In this document: piece after piece, positions 17,939 through 26,148 of the stretch | Position numbering within the stretch: position 1 is the first letter of the stretch | Layout of the letters: each line of letters starts with the position of its first letter | Source of the DNA: an uncultured Clostridia bacterium | Lineage (GTDB): Bacteria; Bacillota; Clostridia; TANB77; CAG-508 | Reading direction: 5' to 3' | Length of the DNA stretch: 39,409 nt | Assembly: GCA_944386685.1 (NCBI GenBank) | Contig: CALXCA010000017.1 | Coordinates: 1 to 39,409 of the forward strand | The notes under the pieces: model-generated | Told to the model about the DNA's origin: nothing | The model's input: the letters and a program-made list of their open reading frames with translations, nothing else | Databases searched by the model: none | Made by a program: the position numbers and the translations under genes

Positions 17939-18263
17939 ATTGAACCTCCTTTTTTTTACATTCAACTGGTATTAATCTTAATAATCCACTCATTTCAAAT
18001 ATTTTTTGTATTTGTAAGTTTACATTTGCTACTTTAAGTTCTCCTCCTATCATGTCTATTAATTTATATCTTCCAATTATTAATCCAATTCCTGCACTAT
18101 CCATAAAAGAAACATTACTAAAGTCAAATATAACTTCTTTTGGCATATATCTTTGAATTTCATTGTCCATCCTCCTTTTTAAATTTTGTACACTACATTC
18201 GTCAATTTCTTCTTCTATTTCAAAAACTAAGTGCTTGTCTTTTTTATAATATGTTGTTTGCAT
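17931..18263 (-). CDS. spoIIAA: Anti-anti-sigma factor SpoIIAA
   Basis: STAS-domain protein that, when dephosphorylated by SpoIIE, binds SpoIIAB and frees SigF. Its 110 residues contain the characteristic [17 protein letters not shown] segment with the Ser that SpoIIAB phosphorylates. It is the first gene of the operon, with a long leader of about 215 nt that contains a strong hairpin (18405-18436). A GAGGAAAGGTG ribosome binding site precedes the ATG. SpoIIE is not encoded in the window. Confidence 0.95.
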   Translation of the reverse strand: MQTTYYKKDKHLVFEIEEEIDECSVQNLKRRMDNEIQRYMPKEVIFDFSNVSFMDSAGIGLIIGRYKLIDMIGGELKVANVNLQIQKIFEMSGLLRLIPVECKKKEVQYD

Positions 18264-18404
18264 ATTTTCACCTTTCCTCTCTTAAAATTTAACTAAAGTA
18301 AAATTAAAATTTTAAAAACTAAATTTTATTTTCACTTTTTGTTGGAAGCAAAAAAGCTCTATATAATGTCCTATATGTGTATATGTTTGAGCAAAACTCT
18401 TTTA

Positions 18405-18436
18405 TTGAATAGGAAAAATTTCTTTTTCCTATTCAA
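18405..18436 (-). repeat. Partial copy of the dispersed stem-loop repeat in spoIIA leader
   Basis: TTGAATAGGAAAAA/TTTTTCCTATTCAA form a perfect 14-bp stem with a 4-nt loop (GAAA on the minus strand). The upstream plus-strand bases (18380-18404, GTTTGAGC and CTCTTTT) also match the full copies at 23153-23308 and 29930-30086. It lies inside the spoIIA transcript leader, so it may attenuate or stabilise that mRNA. Confidence 0.75.
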
Positions 18437-18483
18437 CAACAAAATTGTATAAAAATAACAATATGAATTTTAAATATTTATTT

Positions 18484-18575
18484 ATTCAAATTATATATTC
18501 TTTTCCATTTATTTCCAAGAGCAAAAAATAAAAAGTTTTGTCGAATTTAAAAAGATTGTCACTTTTTGTCAAAAA
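18484..18575 (-). promoter_or_regulatory. Sigma-H / Spo0A-type promoter region of spoIIA
   Basis: On the minus strand a sigma-H-like pair, TGGAAAA (18501-18507) and GAAT (18484-18487), is separated by 13 bp. Upstream lie a perfect 0A-box core, TTTTGTCGAA on the plus strand (18536-18545), and a near match TTTTTGTCAAAAA (18563-18575). This is the arrangement known for spoIIA in Bacillus, where phosphorylated Spo0A activates sigma-H polymerase. It fits the operon identity. Confidence 0.7.
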
Positions 18576-18612
18576 TTATTACACAAAAAAGTAGGCAAAT
18601 TATTCTAATTAA

Positions 18613-18723
18613 ATAAAATAATTTCCTACTCTTTTTCTTTTACAATTATTCCTTCTTCTAGGTCTCCATTAAAAATTGTTAGATTTCCATTTATATCAAT
18701 AAAAATTATTTCTAATCCATCAA
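18613..18723 (-). other. Short open frame after mutS without a canonical start
   Basis: Immediately past the mutS stop codon, the -1 frame relative to mutS stays open for about 36 codons to a TAG near 18616. It reads with protein-like composition (IIFIDINGNLTIFNGDL). There is no ATG/GTG/TTG start with a ribosome binding site. It may be a decayed gene end or a frameshift extension of MutS; a chance frame is also possible. The rest of 18264-18723 holds the spoIIA leader and promoter. Confidence 0.25.
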
Positions 18724-21363
18724 TTATTTCATCTTTTCTTTAATTTTAAGCAAAGTATTTAATGCATCAATTGGTGTTAATTCATTTAAATTAATTTTAT
18801 CAATTTCATGTGCTATTTCTGCTAATTTATAGTTAAACATATCAAATTGACCTTCAACAACATTTTTGTTTTCTTTTTCTACCTTTTTACCACTTAACAT
18901 ACTCTTTCTTTCTAAGCTTCTTAAAATTTCATTAGCTCTTTTTGTAACAACTTTTGGAACACCTGCTAATCTTGCAACATGAATTCCATAACTTTCATCT
19001 GTTCCACCTTCAACAATCTTTCTTAAAAAGATAATATCTTCACCTTTTTCTTTTACTGCAATTGAATAATTTTTAATACCTTCATGTTTATCTGCAAGTT
19101 CTATTAATTCATGATAATGTGTTGCAAATAATGTTTTTGCACCACATTTTTCTTTATCTGCAATATATTCTGCAACTGCCCATGCAATAGAAAGTCCATC
19201 ATATGTTGATGTTCCTCTTCCTATTTCATCTAAAACAACTAAACTGTTTTCCGTTGCTTCTTTTAAGATTGTTGCAACTTCCATCATTTCAACCATAAAA
19301 GTACTTTGTCCCATGCTTAAATCATCAGAAGCTCCAACTCTTGTGAAGATTTTATCAACTACACCAATTTCCGCTTCTGTTGCAGGTACAAAACTACCTA
19401 TTTGTGCCATTAAAGCTATTAATGCAACTTGTCTCATATATGTAGATTTTCCAGCCATATTGGGACCTGTTATTACTGCTAATCTATTATCTTCTTTATC
19501 TAATTTTGTATCATTTGGAACAAAATTTCCAACACCTAACATTTTTTCTATTACAGGATGTCTTCCATCTTTAATGTTAATTTTTCCATTATTAGATACA
19601 ATAGGCATACAGTAATTCATATCTTCTGCAACTTGTGCAAATGATGATAATACATCTAATGTAGAAACTACTTTAGCAGATTTTTGAAGTCTTTGTACAT
19701 TTTTTGCAATTTCATCTCTTATTTTTATAAATTCATTATATTCTAAATTAACAACTTTTTCTTCTGCACCTAAAATCTGATTTTCTAGCGTTTTAAGTTC
19801 ATCTGTAATATATCTTTCTCCAGTTGTTAGTGTCTGTTTTCTAATAAATCTATCTGGCACTTGTGATACAAAAGATTTAGAAACTTCAAAATAGTAACCA
19901 AATACTTTGTTATAGCCTATTTTTAATGTTTTAATTCCTGTTTTGGCTTTTTCCTCTGTTTCTAATTTTACAATCCAATTTTTTCCCTCAGTTGTGGCTG
20001 TTTTTAATTTATCAATTTCTGGGTCATAGCCCATCTTTATTATTCCACCATCTTTTATTGTCATTGGTGGGTCTTCTATTATAGATTTATCTATTAATTC
20101 AAATATATCTTTTAATTCATCTAGTTCTTCATATAATTCTTTTAATTTTGTAGATTCACATTGTGATAAAACATTTTTTACATCAGGTAATTTTTGCAAA
20201 GAATTTTTTAATGTAATCATATCTCTGGCATTTGCATTTCCATATGCCATCTTTCCTGCTAGACGTTCTATATCATATACTTTTTTTAATGTTTCTGTAA
20301 TATCTCCTCTAAGCATTAAATTTTCTTTTAATTCTTTTACTGCATCTAATCTATCTTGAATTTCTTTAATATCTAGCAATGGGTCATTTAACCACCTTCT
20401 AAGTAGACGACCTCCCATTGATGTTGATGTTTTATCTAAAACCCATAAAAGTGTTCCTTTTTTGGATTTGTCTCTCATCTTTTCTGTAATTTCAAGATTT
20501 CTTCTTGCATTTACATCTAATAACATATATCTAGAAATATTGTATATTGTTATTGTATTGATATGTTCAAGACTTGTCATTTGAGTTTCATCCAAATATT
20601 CTATTAAAGCATTTATAGATTTTACAACTAGTTTTTTGTCTTTTAAGTCTGTTAATTGTTTTTTATTTTCTATTATATTATAATCTAATGCTAAATTTCC
20701 CTCTTCTTCATTAAAGAATTTATCATTAAATCTACTCATATAAATTTGAAATCTTTCTCGTATTTTTTTTAGTTCTTCTTCACATTCAAACATCATTGAA
20801 TTTGCAATAATTTCTGACGGAGAAAATCTTGCTATTTCATCTAATAATAATGCAAAATTATTTTCATCTTTTATTTCACAACTGTAAAATTCACCTGTAG
20901 AAATATCACATACACTTAATCCATAATAAATTCCACTTTTACAAATGCTCATAATATAATTATTTTTCTTTTCCTCTAGCAGATTGCTTTCTACAATTGT
21001 ACCAGGTGTTAGAATTCTTATTACTCCTCTTTCAACTATTCCTTTTGCAGTTTTTGGGTCTTCTAATTGTTCACATATTGCTACTTTATATCCTTTTTCA
21101 ATTAGTTTTGCTGCATAATTTTCAGCAGCATGATGTGGTACACCTGCCATTGGAGCTCTTTCTTCTAACCCACAGTCTTTTCCTGTTAATGTAATCTCTA
21201 ATTCTCTTGAAGCTATTAAGGCATCTTCGAAAAACATCTCGTAAAAATCTCCAAGCCTATAAAATAAAATGCAATCTTTGTATTTATCTTTTGTTTCTAA
21301 ATATTTTTGCATCATTGGTGATATTACTGTTCTATCTTTAATTTCTGCTATTGTTTGTGCCAT
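18724..21363 (-). CDS. mutS: DNA mismatch repair protein MutS
   Basis: Mismatch-recognition ATPase that starts repair with MutL. It has 879 residues, close to the usual length. The N-terminal mismatch-binding domain contains LFYRLGDFYEMF (the Phe-x-Glu wedge region) and GVPHHAAENY. The ATPase in the last third has Walker A GPNMAGKST, DEIGRGTSTYDG (Walker B) and ATHYHEL. The AAGGAG site before the ATG at 21363 is directly abutted by repeat array 2, which separates it from miaB. MutL does not follow within the window; the spoIIA operon comes next on the same strand. Confidence 0.97.
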   Translation of the reverse strand: MAQTIAEIKDRTVISPMMQKYLETKDKYKDCILFYRLGDFYEMFFEDALIASRELEITLTGKDCGLEERAPMAGVPHHAAENYAAKLIEKGYKVAICEQLEDPKTAKGIVERGVIRILTPGTIVESNLLEEKKNNYIMSICKSGIYYGLSVCDISTGEFYSCEIKDENNFALLLDEIARFSPSEIIANSMMFECEEELKKIRERFQIYMSRFNDKFFNEEEGNLALDYNIIENKKQLTDLKDKKLVVKSINALIEYLDETQMTSLEHINTITIYNISRYMLLDVNARRNLEITEKMRDKSKKGTLLWVLDKTSTSMGGRLLRRWLNDPLLDIKEIQDRLDAVKELKENLMLRGDITETLKKVYDIERLAGKMAYGNANARDMITLKNSLQKLPDVKNVLSQCESTKLKELYEELDELKDIFELIDKSIIEDPPMTIKDGGIIKMGYDPEIDKLKTATTEGKNWIVKLETEEKAKTGIKTLKIGYNKVFGYYFEVSKSFVSQVPDRFIRKQTLTTGERYITDELKTLENQILGAEEKVVNLEYNEFIKIRDEIAKNVQRLQKSAKVVSTLDVLSSFAQVAEDMNYCMPIVSNNGKINIKDGRHPVIEKMLGVGNFVPNDTKLDKEDNRLAVITGPNMAGKSTYMRQVALIALMAQIGSFVPATEAEIGVVDKIFTRVGASDDLSMGQSTFMVEMMEVATILKEATENSLVVLDEIGRGTSTYDGLSIAWAVAEYIADKEKCGAKTLFATHYHELIELADKHEGIKNYSIAVKEKGEDIIFLRKIVEGGTDESYGIHVARLAGVPKVVTKRANEILRSLERKSMLSGKKVEKENKNVVEGQFDMFNYKLAEIAHEIDKINLNELTPIDALNTLLKIKEKMK

Positions 21364-21376
21364 TTTTTTCTCCTTT

Positions 21377-21634
21377 CGGGTAATTTTGTACCGGTTCTCT
21401 TTTTTTCCTTATTAATTCTTGTTGGGGTCGGTCCCTTTTTCTATTGGGGTCGGTCCCTTTTCTTATTGGGGTCGGTCCCTTTTTCTACTGGGGTCGGTCC
21501 TTTTTCTTACTGGGGTCAGTCCCTTTTCTTATTGGGGTCGGTCCCTTTTCTTATTGGGGTCGGTCCCTTTTCTTATTGGGGTCGGTCCCTTTCTTTATTG
21601 GGGTCGGTCCCTTTTTCTACTGGGGTCTGACCCC
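21377..21634 (+). repeat. 22-bp repeat array 2 between miaB and mutS
   Basis: The header CGGGTAATTTTGTACCGG plus TTCTC and a T-run (21377-21406) matches the header of array 1. Then come units with core GGGGTCGGTCCC starting at 21424, 21446, 21468, 21490, 21512, 21534, 21556, 21578 and 21600, each exactly 22 bp apart, and a truncated palindromic tenth, GGGGTCTGACCCC (21622-21634). Linkers vary (CTATT, CTTATT, CTACT) and unit 5 carries GGTCAGTCC. The array ends 5 bp from the miaB stop and begins next to the mutS ribosome binding site. The T-tracts lie on the strand opposite to the genes. Confidence 0.95.
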
Positions 21635-21639
21635 AATAA

Positions 21640-23055
21640 TTAGGCCTCAATAATTCCTTTTAAATACCACATATGTTCTGATACTATTTTAAGTTCTATT
21701 ATTTTATCTTGAAGCTCTGGTGACCCCTCAAAAATTACTACTTTGTTACTATCTGTTCTTCCTGTTAATAGTTCCGGATTATTTTTACTTGGTCCTTCTA
21801 CAAGTACTTTTTGTATTGTTCCTACATATTTTTGATTATTTGATTCTATTTGACTTTCAACTAATTCTTTTAATCTATCAAATCTTTTATGTTTAATTTC
21901 TTCTGGTATTTGGTCTGGCATTTTGTCTCCGGGTGTTCCTACTCTTCTTGAATAAATAAACATATATACTTGTTCAAAACATACTTTTCTTACTACATCT
22001 AGTGTATCTTCAAAGTCTTCTTCTGTTTCTCCTGCAAATCCTACAATTATATCTGTTGATAATGTTAAATTTGGTATTTGTTTTTTCATTTTTTCTACTA
22101 ATTGTAAATATTGTTCTTTTGTATACTTTCTATTCATTCTTTTTAATACATTTGTACTTCCAGATTGAAGTGGCAAATGTACTAATTTACATACTTTTTC
22201 ACATTCTGCTATTGCTGAAATTACATCATCTGTAAAATCTTTTGGATGTGGTGATACAAAACGTATTCTTTCAATTCCATCTATTTTATTTATAGCTCTA
22301 AGTAGTGTTGCAAATGAGTTAATTCCTTGGTAATCTATACCCTTTTCTTTCCATTTTTCTACTATTAAATAAGAATTTACATTTTGTCCTAATAATGTTA
22401 TTTCTTTATATCCTTGTTTTGCTAATTGTTCAACTTCTTCTAAAATATCTTTTGGATGTCTACTTCTCTCTCTTCCACGTACATATGGAACTATACAATA
22501 TGTACAAAAATTATTACATCCATACATTATTGTTACAGATGCTTTTATATTACTTGTTCTTTTTATTGGTAGACCTTCATATACTTCTCCATCAATGTCT
22601 ATAACATCTTGCATTTTAGTTTTACTTAAAATTGTTTTATATAAGTCTTCTGGAAATTTATATAATGTATGAGTTCCGAATATTATGTCTGTGTACGGAT
22701 AACTTTCGTGTATTTTATCTGTTATATGTTTTTCTTGCATCATACATCCACCAATTGCTATTATTGTTCCTTTTTGTTCTTTTACTCTTTTTAATTCTCC
22801 TAATTTTCCAAATAGTTTGTCTTCTGCATTTTCTCTAACACAACATGTGTTAAATACTACTAAATCTGCTTCTTGATATTGCTCTGTTATGGTATATCCC
22901 ATTTCTTCTATCATTCCACATAATTTTTCTGAATCATTTTCATTTAATTGACATCCCATTGTTAATATATAGTATTTTAAGTTTTTAGCATTATTTAATT
23001 CTTTTACTTTTTGTATAAATTCTTTCTGTTTATTTACTTCTTGCTCTGTTATCAT
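21640..23055 (-). CDS. miaB: tRNA-2-methylthio-N6-dimethylallyladenosine synthase MiaB
   Basis: Radical-SAM methylthiotransferase that adds a methylthio group to i6A37 of tRNAs. The ATG at 23055 (MITEQEVNKQ) is chosen for its GAGGAAG site; an in-frame ATG 36 nt upstream is weaker. The N-terminal UPF0004 domain supplies three cysteines (TMGCQLNEND, NTCCVREN, GGCMMQE) for the auxiliary 4Fe-4S cluster. The radical-SAM cluster is CNNFCTYC, followed by IVPYVRGRERSR. A TRAM domain closes the protein with QKVLVEGPSKN. It precedes mutS, a linkage common in Bacillota (usually miaB-mutS-mutL), here with an array wedged in between. Confidence 0.95.
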   Translation of the reverse strand: MITEQEVNKQKEFIQKVKELNNAKNLKYYILTMGCQLNENDSEKLCGMIEEMGYTITEQYQEADLVVFNTCCVRENAEDKLFGKLGELKRVKEQKGTIIAIGGCMMQEKHITDKIHESYPYTDIIFGTHTLYKFPEDLYKTILSKTKMQDVIDIDGEVYEGLPIKRTSNIKASVTIMYGCNNFCTYCIVPYVRGRERSRHPKDILEEVEQLAKQGYKEITLLGQNVNSYLIVEKWKEKGIDYQGINSFATLLRAINKIDGIERIRFVSPHPKDFTDDVISAIAECEKVCKLVHLPLQSGSTNVLKRMNRKYTKEQYLQLVEKMKKQIPNLTLSTDIIVGFAGETEEDFEDTLDVVRKVCFEQVYMFIYSRRVGTPGDKMPDQIPEEIKHKRFDRLKELVESQIESNNQKYVGTIQKVLVEGPSKNNPELLTGRTDSNKVVIFEGSPELQDKIIELKIVSEHMWYLKGIIEA

Positions 23056-23152
23056 TTTTCTTCCTCTTTCTAATTGTACTATTTTTGTCATATTTTATCA
23101 CAACTTGATAAAAAAATAAAGACCTAAATTGTGCATGTTTTACACCTACTAA

Positions 23153-23308
23153 AACAATAGCGGATTTTTTTAAACTTTTTATATGTTTATAACATTTTAA
23201 AGTCCACGTTATTGTTTGCGCGCCAAATTTTACAAAGTAAAATTTGTGTGCATCCGTTTGAGCGAAGCTCTTTTCTTGTATAGGAAAAACTTAATTTTTC
23301 CTATACAA
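23153..23308. repeat. Dispersed stem-loop repeat, copy A (156 bp)
   Basis: It matches 29930-30086 over its whole length: AACAATAGCGG at the left end, a returning arm ending ATTGTT, a hairpin around AAATTTTAC/GTAAAATTT, TGTGCATCCGTTTGAGCG, the mini-stem GAGC-GAA-GCTC, and a terminal stem CTTGTATAGGAAAAA/TTTTTCCTATACAAG. No coding frame runs through it. It occupies the gap between miaB and the ADP-ribosylglycohydrolase gene. It could be a MITE-like element or a structured RNA. Confidence 0.85.
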
Positions 23309-23391
23309 GAACAAATAAGAAAATCTCAAAGGACTAACGATTGTAGCTATTTATACAATATGGAAATATAACTTTCCTATTGTATAATAAA

Positions 23392-23414
23392 AGAGATATC
23401 ATTTTGATACCTCT
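23392..23414 (-). terminator. Terminator of ADP-ribosylglycohydrolase gene
   Basis: AGAGATATCA/TGATACCTCT form a 10-bp stem with one G-U pair and a 3-nt loop, followed on the minus strand by TTTTATT. A second inverted repeat (TATACAATA ... TATTGTATA) lies just beyond. Confidence 0.65.
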
Positions 23415-23506
23415 AATATATACTTTTTTATTTTATAATATAGCTGTAATTTGTAGATAATGTTTATATCCAGATATTTTATTGTTTATTAAGTATGTTT
23501 TCAAAT

Positions 23507-24871
23507 TTATTTTCTATTTCCATCTTCTAACTCTTTTAATCTTACTAATATTTTTAATATTCTTCCATTTTTAAAATTTGTATACCAAAATCCTCCACAA
23601 AACCTTTCTCCTCTTAGAAAGAAAGTTAAACTCGTTATAATCTCATTATAATTCATATATTTTATTTCCTTATCCTTTATTTTTTCATAGTTTTCCAAAT
23701 ATTCTTTATCCATTAACTCATTATTGTAAATATACTCCATAAACTTTGATAATTGCTTACTTGGTTTACATCGTGGTATCATAAGTGTATTTTTTGGTGT
23801 ATCATTACAATCTTCTAATTCAAAAGCATTAGGATTATTCCTTAAATCCTCTATTGTATCTTGTAAAATTTCTGAGTCTATAAAATTTGTCGGATATTTT
23901 ATTTTTTCCAAGCATTCATTGAAAGATTTTATCATAGCATCTATATATTCTTTCTTTTGTAAATCTTCTATCCACTCTTTTGGTATTGAACAACTACCAT
24001 AAACTATACCTGCAATACCTCCAACTAATGCTCCAATAGTGTCTGTATCATCACCTAGATTAACTGCTTTTAATACAGCCTCTTTATAATTTTGTGTATT
24101 CAATATAACCCAAATTACAGCCTCTAGAGTATCAACTATAAATCCTGATGAATTTATATTTTCATATCTTTCTTTACAGATTTTTCTATTTAATATTTTA
24201 CTATAATATCTTTTTATTATTTCTTTGTCCTTTTTATCTTCTTTTTTTATTAGTGCACTAACTGTTTTAACTGTTTCACAATATACGCTTATTAAATCTT
24301 TATTATTACTATTATTTAAAAAGTTTAAAGCTAACTCTGTATAGATTAAACACCCGTATTTACTTATAATATTAGAATGTGTGATTGATGAAACTTCAAA
24401 TATGATTTCTTTCCTTTGTTGGATATCTAAATTTGAACAATAAAAGTAATATGCTAATGGTAGAATTCTCATTAATGAACCATTACCATTCTCAGATAGT
24501 TCGCCACATCCACATAATCTGTTTTTGTTTTTCAAATAATTATTTAAAGCTCTTCTTGTTGTATTCCCAATATCAAAGACTTCATTATTTGGAGTATATT
24601 TGTTATTCTTATACCATAAAACAAATTTATCTGCTATATCATAAAAAGAGCTACCAAAACTATATCCATTTTTGTCTATTAAAGAGTCTATTGTTGCTAA
24701 CATCATTGAAGTGTCATCAGACCATGTTCCTTTAGGTTGTCCATGTGTTCCAAATTCTCTCATGTTCTTTACTGGATTTTGCTCTAATATAATTCTATTA
24801 TTAAATTCAACTGGCACACCCAAAGCATCTCCGACTATAAATCCATATATTCCATCTTCACTATTAATCAT
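23507..24871 (-). CDS. ADP-ribosylglycohydrolase with C-terminal DUF6508-like domain
   Basis: A 454-residue protein. Residues 1-310 are a DraG/ARH-type hydrolase that removes ADP-ribose from proteins or nucleic acids. Family metal-binding blocks are all present: GTWSDDTSM (48-56), GNGSLMRILPLA (129-140) and GDDTDTIGALVGGIAG (273-288). Residues about 370-454 look like a separate domain with RGERFCGGFW (420-429) and ILVRLKELEDG, which resembles DUF6508. A promoter-like TTGTAA/TATACT pair lies at 24917-24944 and a terminator follows. It is solitary but in the same accessory region as a NADAR protein. The substrate cannot be read from sequence. Confidence 0.85.
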   Translation of the reverse strand: MINSEDGIYGFIVGDALGVPVEFNNRIILEQNPVKNMREFGTHGQPKGTWSDDTSMMLATIDSLIDKNGYSFGSSFYDIADKFVLWYKNNKYTPNNEVFDIGNTTRRALNNYLKNKNRLCGCGELSENGNGSLMRILPLAYYFYCSNLDIQQRKEIIFEVSSITHSNIISKYGCLIYTELALNFLNNSNNKDLISVYCETVKTVSALIKKEDKKDKEIIKRYYSKILNRKICKERYENINSSGFIVDTLEAVIWVILNTQNYKEAVLKAVNLGDDTDTIGALVGGIAGIVYGSCSIPKEWIEDLQKKEYIDAMIKSFNECLEKIKYPTNFIDSEILQDTIEDLRNNPNAFELEDCNDTPKNTLMIPRCKPSKQLSKFMEYIYNNELMDKEYLENYEKIKDKEIKYMNYNEIITSLTFFLRGERFCGGFWYTNFKNGRILKILVRLKELEDGNRK

Positions 24872-24916
24872 ATATTTTTATTCCTTTCATAACTTATATT
24901 TGAATATATTAATATT

Positions 24917-24944
24917 AGTATATCATAATTTTTTTTATTTACAA
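24917..24944 (-). promoter_or_regulatory. Promoter of ADP-ribosylglycohydrolase gene
   Basis: On the minus strand TTGTAA (24939-24944), a 16-bp spacer and TATACT (24917-24922), about 45 bp before the ATG. Confidence 0.5.
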
Positions 24945-25029
24945 TAATTTTATTGATATTGTAATTTTGATATAAATAAGATATCATTTGAATGCTTTCA
25001 TTTTTATAAAAATAAACTTTATTTTTTTA

Positions 25030-25058
25030 TTGACAAATTTTACATAAAATGATATAAT
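25030..25058 (+). promoter_or_regulatory. Perfect consensus promoter of zinc-ribbon gene
   Basis: TTGACA (25030-25035), exactly 17 bp, TATAAT (25053-25058). The leader contains a small hairpin, TTGAGTATAGCTCAA (25069-25083). Confidence 0.9.
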
Positions 25059-25142
25059 ATCTTTAATGTTGAGTATAGCTCAAACATGCACGTTTTTTAC
25101 ATTTCATTTGCTCTGCAAATGAACAAAAAGTGGAGGTTTACA

Positions 25143-25370
25143 ATGAAAATTTTGAAAGCTGGCAGTTTTCCTACCATCACTGCAAATGTTTCTTGCAGAT
25201 TCTGCAAGGCAGAGTTGGAAATTGTACCTAGCGATGTTCACAAAAACAAGGCAGACTTTCCTGCATATCCTGATGCCTATTACTACAGGTGTCCTTGTTG
25301 TTACAGAACAAACTATCTAAACATCAACAACTTTTCCGAAGATTTTCGGTATGAAATTTTTAAGTTGTAA
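25143..25370 (+). CDS. Small zinc-ribbon protein
   Basis: A 75-residue protein of unknown function. ATG 25143 follows GTGGAGG. Two CxxC pairs (CRFC near residue 18 and CPCC near residue 51) frame a central segment rich in Tyr, Pro and charged residues, and should hold one zinc. This fits a small ribbon that binds nucleic acid or protein. The gene stands alone on the plus strand, with a perfect promoter, a strong ribosome binding site and its own terminator. Its codons (CTG, GGC, CCT, AAC, TTC) are less AT-biased than its neighbours. It resembles phage or plasmid cargo more than a host gene. I cannot name a family. Confidence 0.75.
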   Translation: MKILKAGSFPTITANVSCRFCKAELEIVPSDVHKNKADFPAYPDAYYYRCPCCYRTNYLNINNFSEDFRYEIFKL

Positions 25371-25381
25371 TCATCCATTTG

Positions 25382-25410
25382 GCGAGGAGGTATAACGCCC
25401 CCTCGCTTTA
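25382..25410 (+). terminator. Terminator of zinc-ribbon gene
   Basis: GCGAGG (25382-25387) pairs with CCTCGC (25401-25406), extended by two further G-C pairs across a mismatch, followed by TTTA. It is GC-rich for this DNA. Confidence 0.75.
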
Positions 25411-25439
25411 ATAATAAAATAAGAAAGGATTAAAAAATT

Positions 25440-26076
25440 ATGGAAAGTTTAACACTAAATTTTATTGGAAATGAATCCGGATTTGGAAATAATAATACTT
25501 CTGCATATTTTGAACAAAACGATGAATTATTTATTATTGATTGTCGGATTTACAGTTTTTTTGAAGATAAAAGATAAATTTGATTTTAAAAAATATAAAA
25601 AAATTAATGTAATTATCACACATTTACATAATGACCATGCAGGATCACTTAGCCAATTTATTTTATATTTATGGTTTATTTATAAAATTAAAACAACTGT
25701 AATTTGTAATTGTTCACACATACTTGAATATTTAGATATAACTGGTACACCTAGAAATGCTTATGAAGTAAAAAATAACTTTGATAATTTTACTTTCATA
25801 AAAACTAAACATACTGATTATTTAGATTCTTATGGTTTTTGCTCAAAAATTGGTTCCAAAAAAATAGTTTATACAGGTGATACTTGTATTATAGAACCTT
25901 TTTTACCTTATTTAAATGATGCTGATGAATTTTATATAGATTTATCTAAATTTGGTGGGGCTCATATAAAAGCTTCAGATGTTTTGAATACTTTAAAAAA
26001 TATTAAATCTAATGGTGTTGATATTATTCCTATTCATATGGATGATGCGGATTATATTAAAAATTTAATTGGATAG
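25440..26076 (+). pseudogene. Frameshifted metallo-beta-lactamase-fold hydrolase
   Basis: ATG 25440 (MESLTLNFIGNESGFGNNN) follows AAAGGA and reads a typical MBL N-terminus up to FIIDC. The frame then shifts by one base at about 25545 (an apparent extra C in GATTGTCGG), and the first frame ends at a TAA near 25575. The +1 frame continues the same protein: THLHNDHAGS is the HxHxDH zinc motif, YTGDTC supplies the bridging Asp and IHMDDAD the final His. With the base removed the product would be about 211 residues, full-length for a small MBL hydrolase. It may be a true pseudogene or a sequencing error. The substrate is unknown. Confidence 0.8.
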
Positions 26077-26137
26077 TGTCAATGTGGACGGAGATTTTTG
26101 ACAACATATTGTCAAAATCTCCGTCCACATTGACACT
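26075..26137. terminator. 28-bp near-perfect palindrome between convergent genes
   Basis: AGTGTCAATGTGGACGGAG and its complement form a stem of about 28 bp with one bulged T and a 5-nt loop (CATAT). The first base overlaps the TAG of the MBL gene. The arm is much richer in GC than its surroundings. It could terminate both convergent genes, but lacks a long T-run. It also resembles single REP-type palindromes of Bacillota. Confidence 0.7.
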
Positions 26138-26148
26138 CATTAACATTT

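Noticed and set aside
23153..23308. tRNA or known riboswitch in the stem-loop repeat
   Set aside because: No T-loop consensus, no acceptor-stem pairing of tRNA type, and no recognisable conserved core of a known riboswitch class.
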